From JACKGS01 sp964448015 (GTDB lineage: Bacteria; Patescibacteriota; Saccharimonadia; Saccharimonadales; UBA7683), in NCBI GenBank assembly GCA_964448015.1, contig CAYUUV010000025.1:1-14163 (forward strand): DNA of 14,163 nucleotides, given 5' to 3'. Under the pieces are notes generated by a model, which saw only the letters and a list, made by a program, of their open reading frames with translations, had not been told where the DNA came from and ran no database searches. Both the position numbers and the translations under genes were made by a program. Below are positions 1-8,045 of this stretch, in pieces (positions within the stretch are counted from its first letter, which is position 1; every line of letters starts with the position of its first letter).

Positions 1-11
1 TATTTATTGAT

Positions 12-40
12 TGTAAATTGAAAACTGTAAAATTGAAAAT
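12..40. repeat. two-copy A/T-rich direct repeat upstream of the T4SS operon
   Basis: Two near-identical units lie in tandem: TGTAAATTGAAAAC at 12-25 and TGTAAAATTGAAAAT at 26-40, differing by one inserted A and the last base. They end about 14 bases before the candidate -35 of the operon promoter. They could be an upstream A-tract (UP-like) element, an operator, or the end of a longer dispersed repeat cut by the window edge. No function can be assigned from sequence. Confidence 0.5.
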
Positions 41-53
41 TGCTGTAGCCCTC

Positions 54-82
54 TTCACTAATAAGCATATCCGTGTCATAAT
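54..82 (+). promoter_or_regulatory. candidate promoter of the T4SS operon
   Basis: A -35-like TTCACT (54-59) is separated by 17 bases from CATAAT (77-82), which is preceded by TG one base upstream (74-75), giving an extended -10. Transcription would begin near position 89 and leave a leader of about 28 bases before the ATG at 117. The -35 matches the consensus at four of six positions. This is a pattern match only, but the spacing is ideal and it is the only good candidate before the first gene. Confidence 0.5.
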
Positions 83-116
83 CTATGAGTAATAAGGTAG
101 AGGTAAACATACACGA

Positions 117-947
117 ATGCAACCGAATGCGCAACAACAGGTGCCCGTACAACCCGCTCAACAGGCTGGGAGGGTTCAGCCAGGGGTAAACCGACCTCCG
201 CAACAGCCTGCGGGTAAGCCACCTGTCAACCCAAATAGTACCCAGAATTCGCTACAAATTGCGGCAATTCGCGACGGTATTGTTATTATGCGCGACGGTA
301 GTTTTCGAGCAGTAGTGATGGCTAAGAGTATCAATTTTGATCTGATGAGCCCAAGTGAACAAGAAGCGGTAGAGTATGCCTACCAGGGTTTTTTAAACTC
401 TCTGTATTTTGATATTCAAATTTTTATGCGCTCGCGAAAAATTGACATGACGCCGTATCTTGAAAAATTAAACAAGCAACGACACGGCGTAGATAACATG
501 CTGCTCGGCATGTTAATGGAAGATTATATGTACTTTATTGACGATTTAGTGCAACAAACCAATATTATGAGTAAACAATTCTATATTGTTATACCGTACT
601 TTAGCCAGCTTAAAACTGGACAGGCCGTGAAGAGCGGGGCAGGTATGCTTGGCGGTTTATTCGGTGGTAGCAACAATAACCACAAGGTTTCGATTGATGA
701 AGAACTCTTAGAAAAAGCTAAGATTGAACTAAAAAACCGCGTGCAAAGCATTATGAACGGCCTGCTGCAAATGGGTGTACAATCAATGCCGCTTGACACA
801 CAAGAGCTGATTGAACTGTACTACAATGCCTACAACCCCGACACCGCAACACGTCAAACACTTAATAATATGAATAACCTGAACGTACCTATCACCACCA
901 AGGGGCAGGGGCAAGCACCCAAGCCAAACATGGGAGGCGCGCTATGA
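117..947 (+). CDS. TraC-like protein (VirB4 N-terminal-like domain) of a CPR-type T4SS
   Basis: The 276-residue protein opens with a Gln/Pro/Asn-rich, probably disordered tail (about residues 1-45). A compact alpha/beta domain follows, starting with LQIAAIRDGIVIMRDGSFRA (from about 47) and 'SINFDLMSPSEQEA'. This arrangement (a beta-strand ending in DG, then a Gly-Ser-Arg turn and an N-F element) is typical of the TraC/VirB4 N-terminal-like domain found as a separate protein next to VirB4 in CPR genomes. There is no Walker motif, signal peptide or clear membrane helix, so it is probably a cytoplasmic partner of the ATPase. A Gly-rich loop lies at about 174-188. The ATG at 117 is the only plausible start because an in-frame TAA sits at 93-95. 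The ribosome site is weak (AGAGGT 99-104, 12 bases away). The stop overlaps the next micro-ORF (ATGA). The family is recognised by pattern, not by search. Confidence 0.75.
   Translation: MQPNAQQQVPVQPAQQAGRVQPGVNRPPQQPAGKPPVNPNSTQNSLQIAAIRDGIVIMRDGSFRAVVMAKSINFDLMSPSEQEAVEYAYQGFLNSLYFDIQIFMRSRKIDMTPYLEKLNKQRHGVDNMLLGMLMEDYMYFIDDLVQQTNIMSKQFYIVIPYFSQLKTGQAVKSGAGMLGGLFGGSNNNHKVSIDEELLEKAKIELKNRVQSIMNGLLQMGVQSMPLDTQELIELYYNAYNPDTATRQTLNNMNNLNVPITTKGQGQAPKPNMGGAL
932..937 (+). promoter_or_regulatory. strong Shine-Dalgarno site for the 26-residue micro-ORF
   Basis: GGGAGG lies six bases before the ATG at 944, inside the last codons of the TraC-like gene. It is a much better ribosome site than the one in front of the TraC-like gene itself, and it is the main reason to take the micro-ORF seriously. 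Confidence 0.65.
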
Positions 948-1024
948 GTCACGATCCACAGATTACCTCCAATCTTCCAAACAGCACACACCAAATATCA
1001 GATATTGCCCGGAGGGCAGCATAA
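944..1024 (+). CDS. 26-residue micro-ORF coupling traC-like and virB4
   Basis: An ATG at 944-946 overlaps the TGA stop of the TraC-like gene (ATGA). The frame stays open for 26 codons (beginning MSHDPQITSN and ending DIARRAA) and stops at TAA 1022-1024, whose last A is the first base of the virB4 ATG (TAATG). It has its own Shine-Dalgarno (GGGAGG 932-937, spacing 6), and the virB4 ribosome site GGAGGG (1011-1016) lies in its 3' end. The peptide is hydrophilic, with no membrane segment or known motif. It may be a real small protein or only a translational coupler that carries ribosomes from one gene to the next. Overlaps at both ends plus a strong ribosome site are unlikely by chance, but no homologue can be named. 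Confidence 0.55.
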   Translation: MSHDPQITSNLPNSTHQISDIARRAA

Positions 1025-2898
1025 TGGCACGAAAAGCAGATCCTGTAAGTCTAGCGCAACAGCAACGCGCTCGTGAGCAACGTGAGGTTGAGCAAGCCTT
1101 CATGCGGGGCGTCTCTGATTTTCGTGATTTTATTGCACCGAGTAGTCTCGAAATCGAATCAGGCCACTTCAGGCTTGGCACGCAGTACGCCCGAGCTTTT
1201 TATGTATATGGCTATCCTAGGCAGCTCTTTACCGGCTGGCTTTCTTCCATTATTAATCTGGATGAAGAGATTGATCTTTCAATGTTTGTATACCCGGTTG
1301 AAAGCCAGGTGGTACTTGAAAATCTGCGTAAAAAGGTGAGCCAACTTGAAGCTGGTCTCCAAATTGATGCCGAGAAAGGTCGGGTACGTGACCCCGCCAA
1401 GCAGGCTGCCATTATTGATGCCGAACAGCTACGTGATAGTTTACAAATTGGTGAAGAACGCTTCTTCCGACTAGGTATGTACTTTACAATTTACGCGAGC
1501 AGTCTTGAGGAACTAGAAATCATCCAGCACAAAGTCGAGACAATTCTCGGTCAGCAACTTGTCTATTCAAAACCAGCAACTGTTCAGATGGAACAGGGCC
1601 TCAATTCAACCATGCCTCAAATGACCGACCAGCTACAGGTGCGCCGTAATATGAATACTGGGGCACTTTCTACAAGTTATCCGTTTACCAGTGCTGATCT
1701 CACCCAAGAAAACGGTATTTTATACGGTATTAATATGCACAACAGCGGCCTGGTATTGTTTGATAGGTTCACCCTTGAAAATGCCAACATGGTGGTCTTC
1801 GCTAAATCTGGTGCTGGTAAATCTTTTGCGGTGAAGCTTGAGGCACTCCGCAGCATGATGTTTGGCACAGAAATCGTCATTATTGATCCGGAAAACGAAT
1901 ACGAACGGCTGTGTGACGCCGTGGGCGGTTCCTACGTGCGCATGAGTCTCAATTCAACCACTCGAATCAATCCCTTTGACCTCCCGCAAGTGATCGACCA
2001 AGATGATGGTGATAATGCCCTCAGGTCAAATCTTATTACCCTACACGGGCTGATGCGATTAATGATGGGTGGCGCCCTGAGTCCTACCGAAGAAGCCGAT
2101 CTTGATCAAGCCCTAATAGACACCTATGCCAAAGCAGGTATTACCGGTGACCCACTGACACATCAAACACCACCACCAACCATTAGCGACCTGTATGAGA
2201 CTCTGCTGCATATGCAGGGTACAGGGCCCGGAATGGCGCAACGACTACGCAAATACACCAGCGGTACGTTTGCGGGTATCTTTAGTCAGCAGAGCAATGT
2301 GAATATTAATAATCACATGGTTGTCTTCAATATTCGAGATCTTGAAGATGAACTGCGCCCAGTTGGTATGTATATTGTACTCAACCATATTTGGAATAAA
2401 ACCAAATCAGACAAACGCCGCCGAAACCTGATTATTGATGAAGCCTGGCAGTTGCTCAAGCATCAGGATTCTGCCAACTTTATGTTCAGCCTCGCCAAAC
2501 GTGCTCGTAAGTACTACTTAGGCCTCACTACTATTAGCCAAGATGTGGAAGATATGATGAGCAGCCAAATGGGGCGGGCAATTGTTAGTAACTCATCAAT
2601 GCAACTACTCCTCAAGCAGTCAACCAGTGCGGTTGACGTACTTTCAGCCGTATTTAAGCTAACATCGGAAGAAAAAAAGCGCCTCAGCCAGTTCCCAGTT
2701 GGACAGGGCTTACTCTTTGCGGGACAGAACCACGTCCATGTTCAAATTATTGCCAGCCCAACCGAAACAAGCCTGATCACCACAAGTCCCGATGAAATTA
2801 AAAAAGTCCAAGAAGTTGCAACTCGCGCCCAGGAAGCCTACCAGCTAATGACCCAAGGAAGTGCAACCGGCAATATCGCCGCCAATCAACAGGGTTAA
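1024..2898 (+). CDS. virB4: VirB4/TraC-family T4SS ATPase
   Basis: This 624-residue ATPase would energise assembly of, or transport through, a type IV secretion machine on the cytoplasmic face of the membrane. An N-terminal VirB4-type domain (about 30-250) precedes the RecA-like motor. Walker A is AKSGAGKS at 260-267, followed by the VirB4-typical stretch 'IVIIDPENEYERLCDAVGG'. Walker B is LIIDEAW at 469-475, followed by 'KRARKYYLGLTTISQDVEDM' and a Gln-rich sensor region ('SSMQLLLKQ'), all characteristic of VirB4/TrbE/TraC. The length is somewhat short for VirB4 (often about 750-800), consistent with part of the N-terminal function residing in the separate TraC-like protein upstream. The start is supported by GGAGGG at 1011-1016 and by the TAATG overlap with the micro-ORF. 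No membrane helix is apparent. No VirB11, VirD4 or relaxase gene is in the window, so whether the machine moves DNA, protein or pili is open. Confidence 0.95.
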   Translation: MARKADPVSLAQQQRAREQREVEQAFMRGVSDFRDFIAPSSLEIESGHFRLGTQYARAFYVYGYPRQLFTGWLSSIINLDEEIDLSMFVYPVESQVVLENLRKKVSQLEAGLQIDAEKGRVRDPAKQAAIIDAEQLRDSLQIGEERFFRLGMYFTIYASSLEELEIIQHKVETILGQQLVYSKPATVQMEQGLNSTMPQMTDQLQVRRNMNTGALSTSYPFTSADLTQENGILYGINMHNSGLVLFDRFTLENANMVVFAKSGAGKSFAVKLEALRSMMFGTEIVIIDPENEYERLCDAVGGSYVRMSLNSTTRINPFDLPQVIDQDDGDNALRSNLITLHGLMRLMMGGALSPTEEADLDQALIDTYAKAGITGDPLTHQTPPPTISDLYETLLHMQGTGPGMAQRLRKYTSGTFAGIFSQQSNVNINNHMVVFNIRDLEDELRPVGMYIVLNHIWNKTKSDKRRRNLIIDEAWQLLKHQDSANFMFSLAKRARKYYLGLTTISQDVEDMMSSQMGRAIVSNSSMQLLLKQSTSAVDVLSAVFKLTSEEKKRLSQFPVGQGLLFAGQNHVHVQIIASPTETSLITTSPDEIKKVQEVATRAQEAYQLMTQGSATGNIAANQQG

Positions 2899-2935
2899 AC
2901 TATGAACGTTGTATTGATATTACATAGAGGAATGC

Positions 2936-5900
2936 ATGGATAATAATCCATTCAGAGAATCCGGAGGAGGAAAGGGTCCTGGCGGTATTCCCGGCCACAT
3001 ACCCAGCTTGGGCGGCGCAACGCCAGGAGGTGAACCTCACGATCATACAAAGGCTACACGTAAGCCAAGCAACAGCAATTTTGAATCGATGCCCAACGAC
3101 AGCAACGAACAGGCCTTCAAAGTCCCCGGATTCGGTAAAGCTGAAGATGAAGAAAAAAAAGGTTTAGGAAACCGCGTTAAGCAAGCCGAGCAAGCAGGTA
3201 AAGAAATAGGTTCGACACTAGCAAGCGTTGCTGGAAAAAATGCAGGATCTGGAACAAGGCGCCCGAAAGAGGAAGAAGATAACCTAACTTCAAATCAACG
3301 TGAAGCGGTTGATACCGCTAAGTTGGGGATCAAAGCAGCTGCCGTTGCCTCAGCACTAGTTGGTAACGAAAAAGGTGCGGCCAATGCGGCTAAAGAAATG
3401 GCTGAACACCCGATAGAGACTGCCAAAGAGGCTAAAAGTGCTACAAAATTTGTGTTCAAGCTCATGATTGTAGGGTGTCTAGGATGTCTTACTGGCATCA
3501 TTCTTCTTTTTGCATTTATATCTAACTTCTCTCAACAACACGTTAGCCACGTGATCAAAGATGTAGCTTTTTCACCAGTAGATGTAACTGGTGCACGACG
3601 GGTTAGCCAGCTACTTTCAGAAACACTTTTTGGTGACGAAGAACATTTTGATGTCGTAAAGGTACTCAAGAATCTTTACGAATCCGACAAGATATCTATT
3701 CTTAAAGGCGATCAAACGCTAACTATGGAAGAATTTGCGGCAAGTCAGAGTCAACAGGCGAGTGGTCTAACACTCGTTATTGGAACCGTACGGCTAGCTG
3801 TACCGGCTAACATTTCTGACTCATCAAGTGCAGAAACTATTGAATTTATCAAACAACTAGAAATTGCGATAAAACAGCAGGACATATTTGCAAATGAGGC
3901 GCGCATATTCAGAAGTCCAACAGCCAAGCAGGTTTATAAACAGTTTGGGATCAACCTGTTTCGCTGGGAAAACGAAGGTAAAGATGTAAAAACATACAGT
4001 GATAACATGAAATCACTGTATGAAAAAATTAAAGATCTTGAGCAAACAGATCTACATCTCAAAGATGTTGATGAATCGGGTAAGAAGTTGGATGAAGTTA
4101 CAGCAACATTGTTAGATGAAGAGCTACCACGGTCTCAGAAAAGTGTTGCCATTAAATCATCGGATATCGCGTGGGATCAAGTAACGAGTAAAGTATCTCT
4201 TAATAAATTTGCTCAAAATGTTACCTCAACCCAATTCGCTATTGCCTCGTACTGTACAGCTAAGTCATATATTAATAACTATGAAAAAATCGTGACGCAA
4301 AAGTTTGTCAACTCTCAGCGCGCCGCACTGAAGCTACTCAGTAGCGATGACCAGGTAATGGTTGGTAAGGTAAACCCGAAAGCCGTCTCAGCCACAGCCC
4401 AACAGTATGAATTCTTTGAAGATGCTCGGCCCTACCTAAAAGCTATTAACTCTGACGTTACAAACCGTAGGCCAACACTTAACGAAGGACAACTAGCCTA
4501 TCAGGACCCAAGAATAGTCAAGGAGGCAATGGAAGCAATCAGAGATGTATTTGAGGAACCATTTGGTAAAGAGGGTATCGCCAGGGCATTTGTTGATTTA
4601 ATCTCGCCAGACCTTGGTAATGATAAATCTTTCTGGGAAGCAGGGTGGGATACAGTTGGATCATTATTGCGCGGTGATGTTTTTGGAGCACTGGGTGAAC
4701 TATATGGGTTCGGTGGCAATATTCTTGATATTGGCAGAGATTTTATGCTGGATAAAGTTGGAGAACTTTTAGGAATGGTTGGTAACCCGCTTATTGGCTT
4801 TATAGCTGATCGGCTCTACCCGATACTGTGTGAAAAGCTAGATGTTCCAGACAGTGGTCTCGTGGCAGAAATTCTTAAGTTAGTATTTGGAGACATTGCA
4901 CAAGGAACAATACTTGATGCCGTTAGACAAAAGTTGCTTGATGCTGGTGCATATGAATTGGTTAACCAACTGGGACTTACCGAGGAATCCTCTTATTATT
5001 CAACCCCGACCGAAAACTTTATGAAGTTTATGTATCGAACACAGAAAACCGTAGAGTATGCCGGGTTGGATGACGGTGCCGAGCTTGTTTCAAAAGACTT
5101 TGAAGGAGTGTCGGCTCTCGGAAATGAGATCTCACGACTCGGTGGAGGTAGACCACTCGAAATTAAAGATCAGCTTGCTTTTAACCGTCAGAAAGATGAG
5201 CGTAACCATGCGGTATTAAAGAGTAAATCGCTTGCCTACCGGTTATTTAGTCTTGAAAATCAATACTCACCAACCTCCATTGTTACTGCCCGGTCGCCAA
5301 AAAGCTTTAGCGGTGCCGCAAAACGAACTCAAACGCAATTTGCCTCGATATTTTCTCCGGTACAAAATTATGGAACCAATATGAATAAAACAATTGCCTC
5401 GGTTATAACCAATAAGGCCGTTGCTCAATCACTTTCGTCTAGTGATAAATACGACAGAACGGTTATGTTTGGGTATTCTGTTGATGAGCTAAAGAAGATG
5501 CATGAAGATATATCGTTCTGGCCAAAACAAAACAAGGAATATGTTGAAGCAAATCTTGATGCCTTAGAAGAGAAGTTTGGTATGTGTTTTGACCCGCAAA
5601 ATTCTATCAAGATTTTGCATGACGATGAGATTAATATGTGGGATGGCGAATGCAGTCCTGATAAGTTGACGGGTGACGAGGCACTTCACTATCGACTCTA
5701 CCTACTTGATAACTTGCACACAAATAGCCTGACAGATCTTGAAACAGTGACGCAAGATCCTGGTAGTGACTCCGGCCCCTTAACAGACCCGGGTAATGTT
5801 GGTGATGTAAAAAGTCTAGCCCAGCAGCTATTAGATAATCCAAATGTGACTTATCCATACACCGATACAAAAGGTGTGAATGTACGACAAGTATTAGAAG

Positions 5901-6205
5901 GTGTTGTGCAGACTGGAAAAGGCCTTGTTAACTCCCCAGATGTAGACTTTAACGAAGTAGCAGTCAGCGCACGAATGCTACAGGCCTTGGTGGAGTATGC
6001 GAAAACGCATCCAATCGGGCTTAATGCGCTCACTAACGCCGACCATTCCTCAAGCTCGAATCATTACAAAGGCATTGCGATAGATATTGCCTGTACGCCA
6101 GCACTTGATAGGGCAGCGTTTGATGCAATCGTATCGCAATATGGGGGAACAAATAATGGAGAGGTGTGTCCTGATGACAGTCACTGGCATTATGATTTTA
6201 AGTAA
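2936..6205 (+). CDS. 1089-residue membrane-anchored T4SS-associated protein with C-terminal M15-type peptidase domain
   Basis: The N-terminal ~170 residues are Gly/Lys/Glu-rich, low-complexity and probably cytosolic. A single strong membrane helix lies at about 172-196 ('FKLMIVGCLGCLTGIILLF'), so about 890 residues should be outside the cell membrane. The middle is largely helical, with a further Gly-rich hydrophobic stretch at about 585-632 that could be membrane-associated. The last ~130 residues form a zinc D,D-peptidase-like domain: S1041-N-H1043-x-x-G-x-A-x-D1050 matches the M15/VanY motif SxHxxGxAxD, and H1083-W-H1085 near the end supplies the second His cluster. The usual ExWH glutamate position is Ser1082, with Asp1080 and Asp1081 beside it, so activity is likely but not certain. 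The start has AGAGGA (2926-2931) five bases upstream. The bulk of the protein is not assignable to a named VirB protein; its size and place suggest a structural role with wall-cutting ability. Confidence 0.82.
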   Translation: MDNNPFRESGGGKGPGGIPGHIPSLGGATPGGEPHDHTKATRKPSNSNFESMPNDSNEQAFKVPGFGKAEDEEKKGLGNRVKQAEQAGKEIGSTLASVAGKNAGSGTRRPKEEEDNLTSNQREAVDTAKLGIKAAAVASALVGNEKGAANAAKEMAEHPIETAKEAKSATKFVFKLMIVGCLGCLTGIILLFAFISNFSQQHVSHVIKDVAFSPVDVTGARRVSQLLSETLFGDEEHFDVVKVLKNLYESDKISILKGDQTLTMEEFAASQSQQASGLTLVIGTVRLAVPANISDSSSAETIEFIKQLEIAIKQQDIFANEARIFRSPTAKQVYKQFGINLFRWENEGKDVKTYSDNMKSLYEKIKDLEQTDLHLKDVDESGKKLDEVTATLLDEELPRSQKSVAIKSSDIAWDQVTSKVSLNKFAQNVTSTQFAIASYCTAKSYINNYEKIVTQKFVNSQRAALKLLSSDDQVMVGKVNPKAVSATAQQYEFFEDARPYLKAINSDVTNRRPTLNEGQLAYQDPRIVKEAMEAIRDVFEEPFGKEGIARAFVDLISPDLGNDKSFWEAGWDTVGSLLRGDVFGALGELYGFGGNILDIGRDFMLDKVGELLGMVGNPLIGFIADRLYPILCEKLDVPDSGLVAEILKLVFGDIAQGTILDAVRQKLLDAGAYELVNQLGLTEESSYYSTPTENFMKFMYRTQKTVEYAGLDDGAELVSKDFEGVSALGNEISRLGGGRPLEIKDQLAFNRQKDERNHAVLKSKSLAYRLFSLENQYSPTSIVTARSPKSFSGAAKRTQTQFASIFSPVQNYGTNMNKTIASVITNKAVAQSLSSSDKYDRTVMFGYSVDELKKMHEDISFWPKQNKEYVEANLDALEEKFGMCFDPQNSIKILHDDEINMWDGECSPDKLTGDEALHYRLYLLDNLHTNSLTDLETVTQDPGSDSGPLTDPGNVGDVKSLAQQLLDNPNVTYPYTDTKGVNVRQVLEGVVQTGKGLVNSPDVDFNEVAVSARMLQALVEYAKTHPIGLNALTNADHSSSSNHYKGIAIDIACTPALDRAAFDAIVSQYGGTNNGEVCPDDSHWHYDFK

Positions 6206-8033
6206 CAGACTAGTCTCTGGATCAGCGCACGCCTACGATTTAGTTCGGTCTAAACTGAGCGCACGTAACCTACGCAGAGTTATATCGTTCTTAACCTTAC
6301 TACTGATCATCCTGCAACAACCCTTAACCCTGTACGCTATTAGCCAGTCAGATCTTGAAGCAATCAGAAGAAACCACCCATTTTATGACCCGAAGGCAAC
6401 CTGTACCACGTCTGGAAGTACAAGTTCTACAACCCCAGGGTCTGAACCTGCGGGTGCGGGCACGTTATTTATTTTAGGAGATTCTATTGGGCAGGGACTG
6501 CAAGCTCCTCTGGCGACCACCCTTGGAGCAGAATGGTCGGTTAGTGGTGATACCCTCGTTGGTAGACCACTGAATGACGGTATCGCTGTTGCACAGTCAG
6601 CACCAGAAGATCTCAAAAATGCACAATATATATTAGTAGTACTTGGCACAAACCCTGACGGAAAAATGACACAAGAAGGTATTAATGAAATGGTAAATGC
6701 CCTAAAAACCAGCAATTCATCAGCTAAGATATTCTGGCTTCGCCTTAATGTTACCAGGAGTGACCTGGTGGCTGGTGCTACAACATTTAACGGGCTGCTT
6801 TCTTCGACTGCGGGCATCACTGCTATAGATAATTCATCAATTCTTGCCAGCGACGGAGTACACCCGAGCGACTATGCCGCACTTGCACAATCAGTTGCGG
6901 CCAGTATTTCATCCGGCTCAAGTGACCAAGGTAACACCGGATCTCAGGAATCTAGTTCGTGTGGACCATGTCCAATCGGCGGATTAAGCGGTGTTCTGCC
7001 TGTTAATGGTGAGAATGCTGAACGTGTATTTAAGTTTTTCTTGAGTGTCGGATATAAACCAGAGTGGGCAGCTGGCATAGTGGGTAATATGATCGCTGAA
7101 TCAGGAGTGGAGCCACAGAGGCTTCAGGGTACCGCGTCGGGAACTATCACACCGGCAGCACAAGCACGAGGATCTAGTCTTGGCTGGGGCTTGGTGCAAT
7201 GGACACCGGCAAAAAAAATTATCGATTCTGTAGGGGTTGATAAAGCCGATGATATGGGTGTGCAGCTTGATTTCTTATATAAACAACTCGAGGGGCAAGT
7301 GTCTGAATATAATGAAAAAGCTGCTGGTGATCAGCTCAAACAAACTACCACAGTCGAGGATGCTGCAAAAATTTTCATGACTGAATACGAAAGACCGAAA
7401 GATCAAAGTGCTAGTGCTCAAGAAAAACGTGCCTCACTAGCAAGGGGTGTGTTTGATAAATATAGTGGTATCAGCTCACCAACCGGTGGCGGTAACTCAT
7501 CAACCAGTTCGTGTGGAGGACAAGGGGGTGGCGGCGTTGCTACGGTTGATGGCTTCACATTCCCACTGAAAACAACTAAATCCGTCATCACCACTGGTAA
7601 TGAAGTGGGTGCAAAATGGTGTTACGAGGCTCAGTCGAATTGTCACCACGACTACAACGCGGCAGACATTATGGTTCCGGCTGGTACTATAGTAATAGCC
7701 GCTAAAGACGGTGAAGTAGTAAGCGCCAATGATGACGATGGCAAGTGTGGTTCAAGTGTGCAAATTCAAGACAGTACTGGGCAGATATATTACTATACGC
7801 ACATGGCATACGGTTCGATTAAGGTAACCAAGGGGCAGCAAGTCACTGCCGGAACAGAGATTGGCCTGGTTTCTGCGAATCAGCATTGTAACTCGTCTCC
7901 ACATCTACACTTCGATATGCCAGCACCACCAGCCTCGCGTCGACCTTCGTGTAGCGGGGCGGCTTGTAAATCATATTCATTCCTTGAGGTTCAACCAATA
8001 TTAACAAAATCGTACGCGGCATTACCGGATTAA
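6174..8033 (+). CDS. membrane-anchored multidomain wall hydrolase: SGNH hydrolase + phage-tail-lysozyme-like + M23 peptidase
   Basis: The 619-residue protein has a short basic N-terminus and one membrane helix (about 36-56); the rest is extracytoplasmic. Domain 1 (about 97-245) is an SGNH hydrolase: GDS with Ser104, GTN with Asn160, and DGVHPS with Asp227 and His230. Such domains include peptidoglycan O-acetyl esterases. Domain 2 (about 278-430) resembles phage tail lysozymes, with GNMIAESG (Glu309 the probable acid) and GWGLVQWT. Domain 3 (about 460-610) is an M23 endopeptidase, with His491/His492 and Asp498 in CHHDYNAADI and HLH at 577-579. Ser/Gly/Thr-rich linkers separate them. Ten cysteines, mostly in the M23 part, suggest disulfides. 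The ATG at 6174 is chosen because GGAGAGG (6158-6164) lies nine bases upstream; this gives a 32-base overlap with the preceding gene. ATG 6192 is the alternative. It probably opens or remodels peptidoglycan for the secretion machine. Confidence 0.9.
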   Translation: MTVTGIMILSNRLVSGSAHAYDLVRSKLSARNLRRVISFLTLLLIILQQPLTLYAISQSDLEAIRRNHPFYDPKATCTTSGSTSSTTPGSEPAGAGTLFILGDSIGQGLQAPLATTLGAEWSVSGDTLVGRPLNDGIAVAQSAPEDLKNAQYILVVLGTNPDGKMTQEGINEMVNALKTSNSSAKIFWLRLNVTRSDLVAGATTFNGLLSSTAGITAIDNSSILASDGVHPSDYAALAQSVAASISSGSSDQGNTGSQESSSCGPCPIGGLSGVLPVNGENAERVFKFFLSVGYKPEWAAGIVGNMIAESGVEPQRLQGTASGTITPAAQARGSSLGWGLVQWTPAKKIIDSVGVDKADDMGVQLDFLYKQLEGQVSEYNEKAAGDQLKQTTTVEDAAKIFMTEYERPKDQSASAQEKRASLARGVFDKYSGISSPTGGGNSSTSSCGGQGGGGVATVDGFTFPLKTTKSVITTGNEVGAKWCYEAQSNCHHDYNAADIMVPAGTIVIAAKDGEVVSANDDDGKCGSSVQIQDSTGQIYYYTHMAYGSIKVTKGQQVTAGTEIGLVSANQHCNSSPHLHFDMPAPPASRRPSCSGAACKSYSFLEVQPILTKSYAALPD

Positions 8034-8045
8034 ACAGGGGGTCAT

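Noticed and set aside
945..947. Possible TGA recoding to glycine, as in some CPR lineages
   Set aside because: Read-through of this TGA gives no homologous extension, and gene lengths elsewhere fit TGA as stop, so the standard code applies.
6087..6173. Longer start for the SGNH-lysozyme-M23 gene
   Set aside because: It would need a TTG start deep inside the M15 coding region with no ribosome site; GGAGAGG before ATG 6174 supports the shorter form.
6383..6820. 145-codon minus-strand frame inside the hydrolase gene
   Set aside because: It is antisense to the SGNH domain, whose catalytic blocks are clear on the plus strand; it shows no independent coding signal.
6957..6980. CGPC motif resembling a thioredoxin active site
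   Set aside because: It lies in a Ser/Gly-rich linker between the SGNH and lysozyme-like domains with no thioredoxin fold around it. It is more likely a chance match or a disulfide pair.
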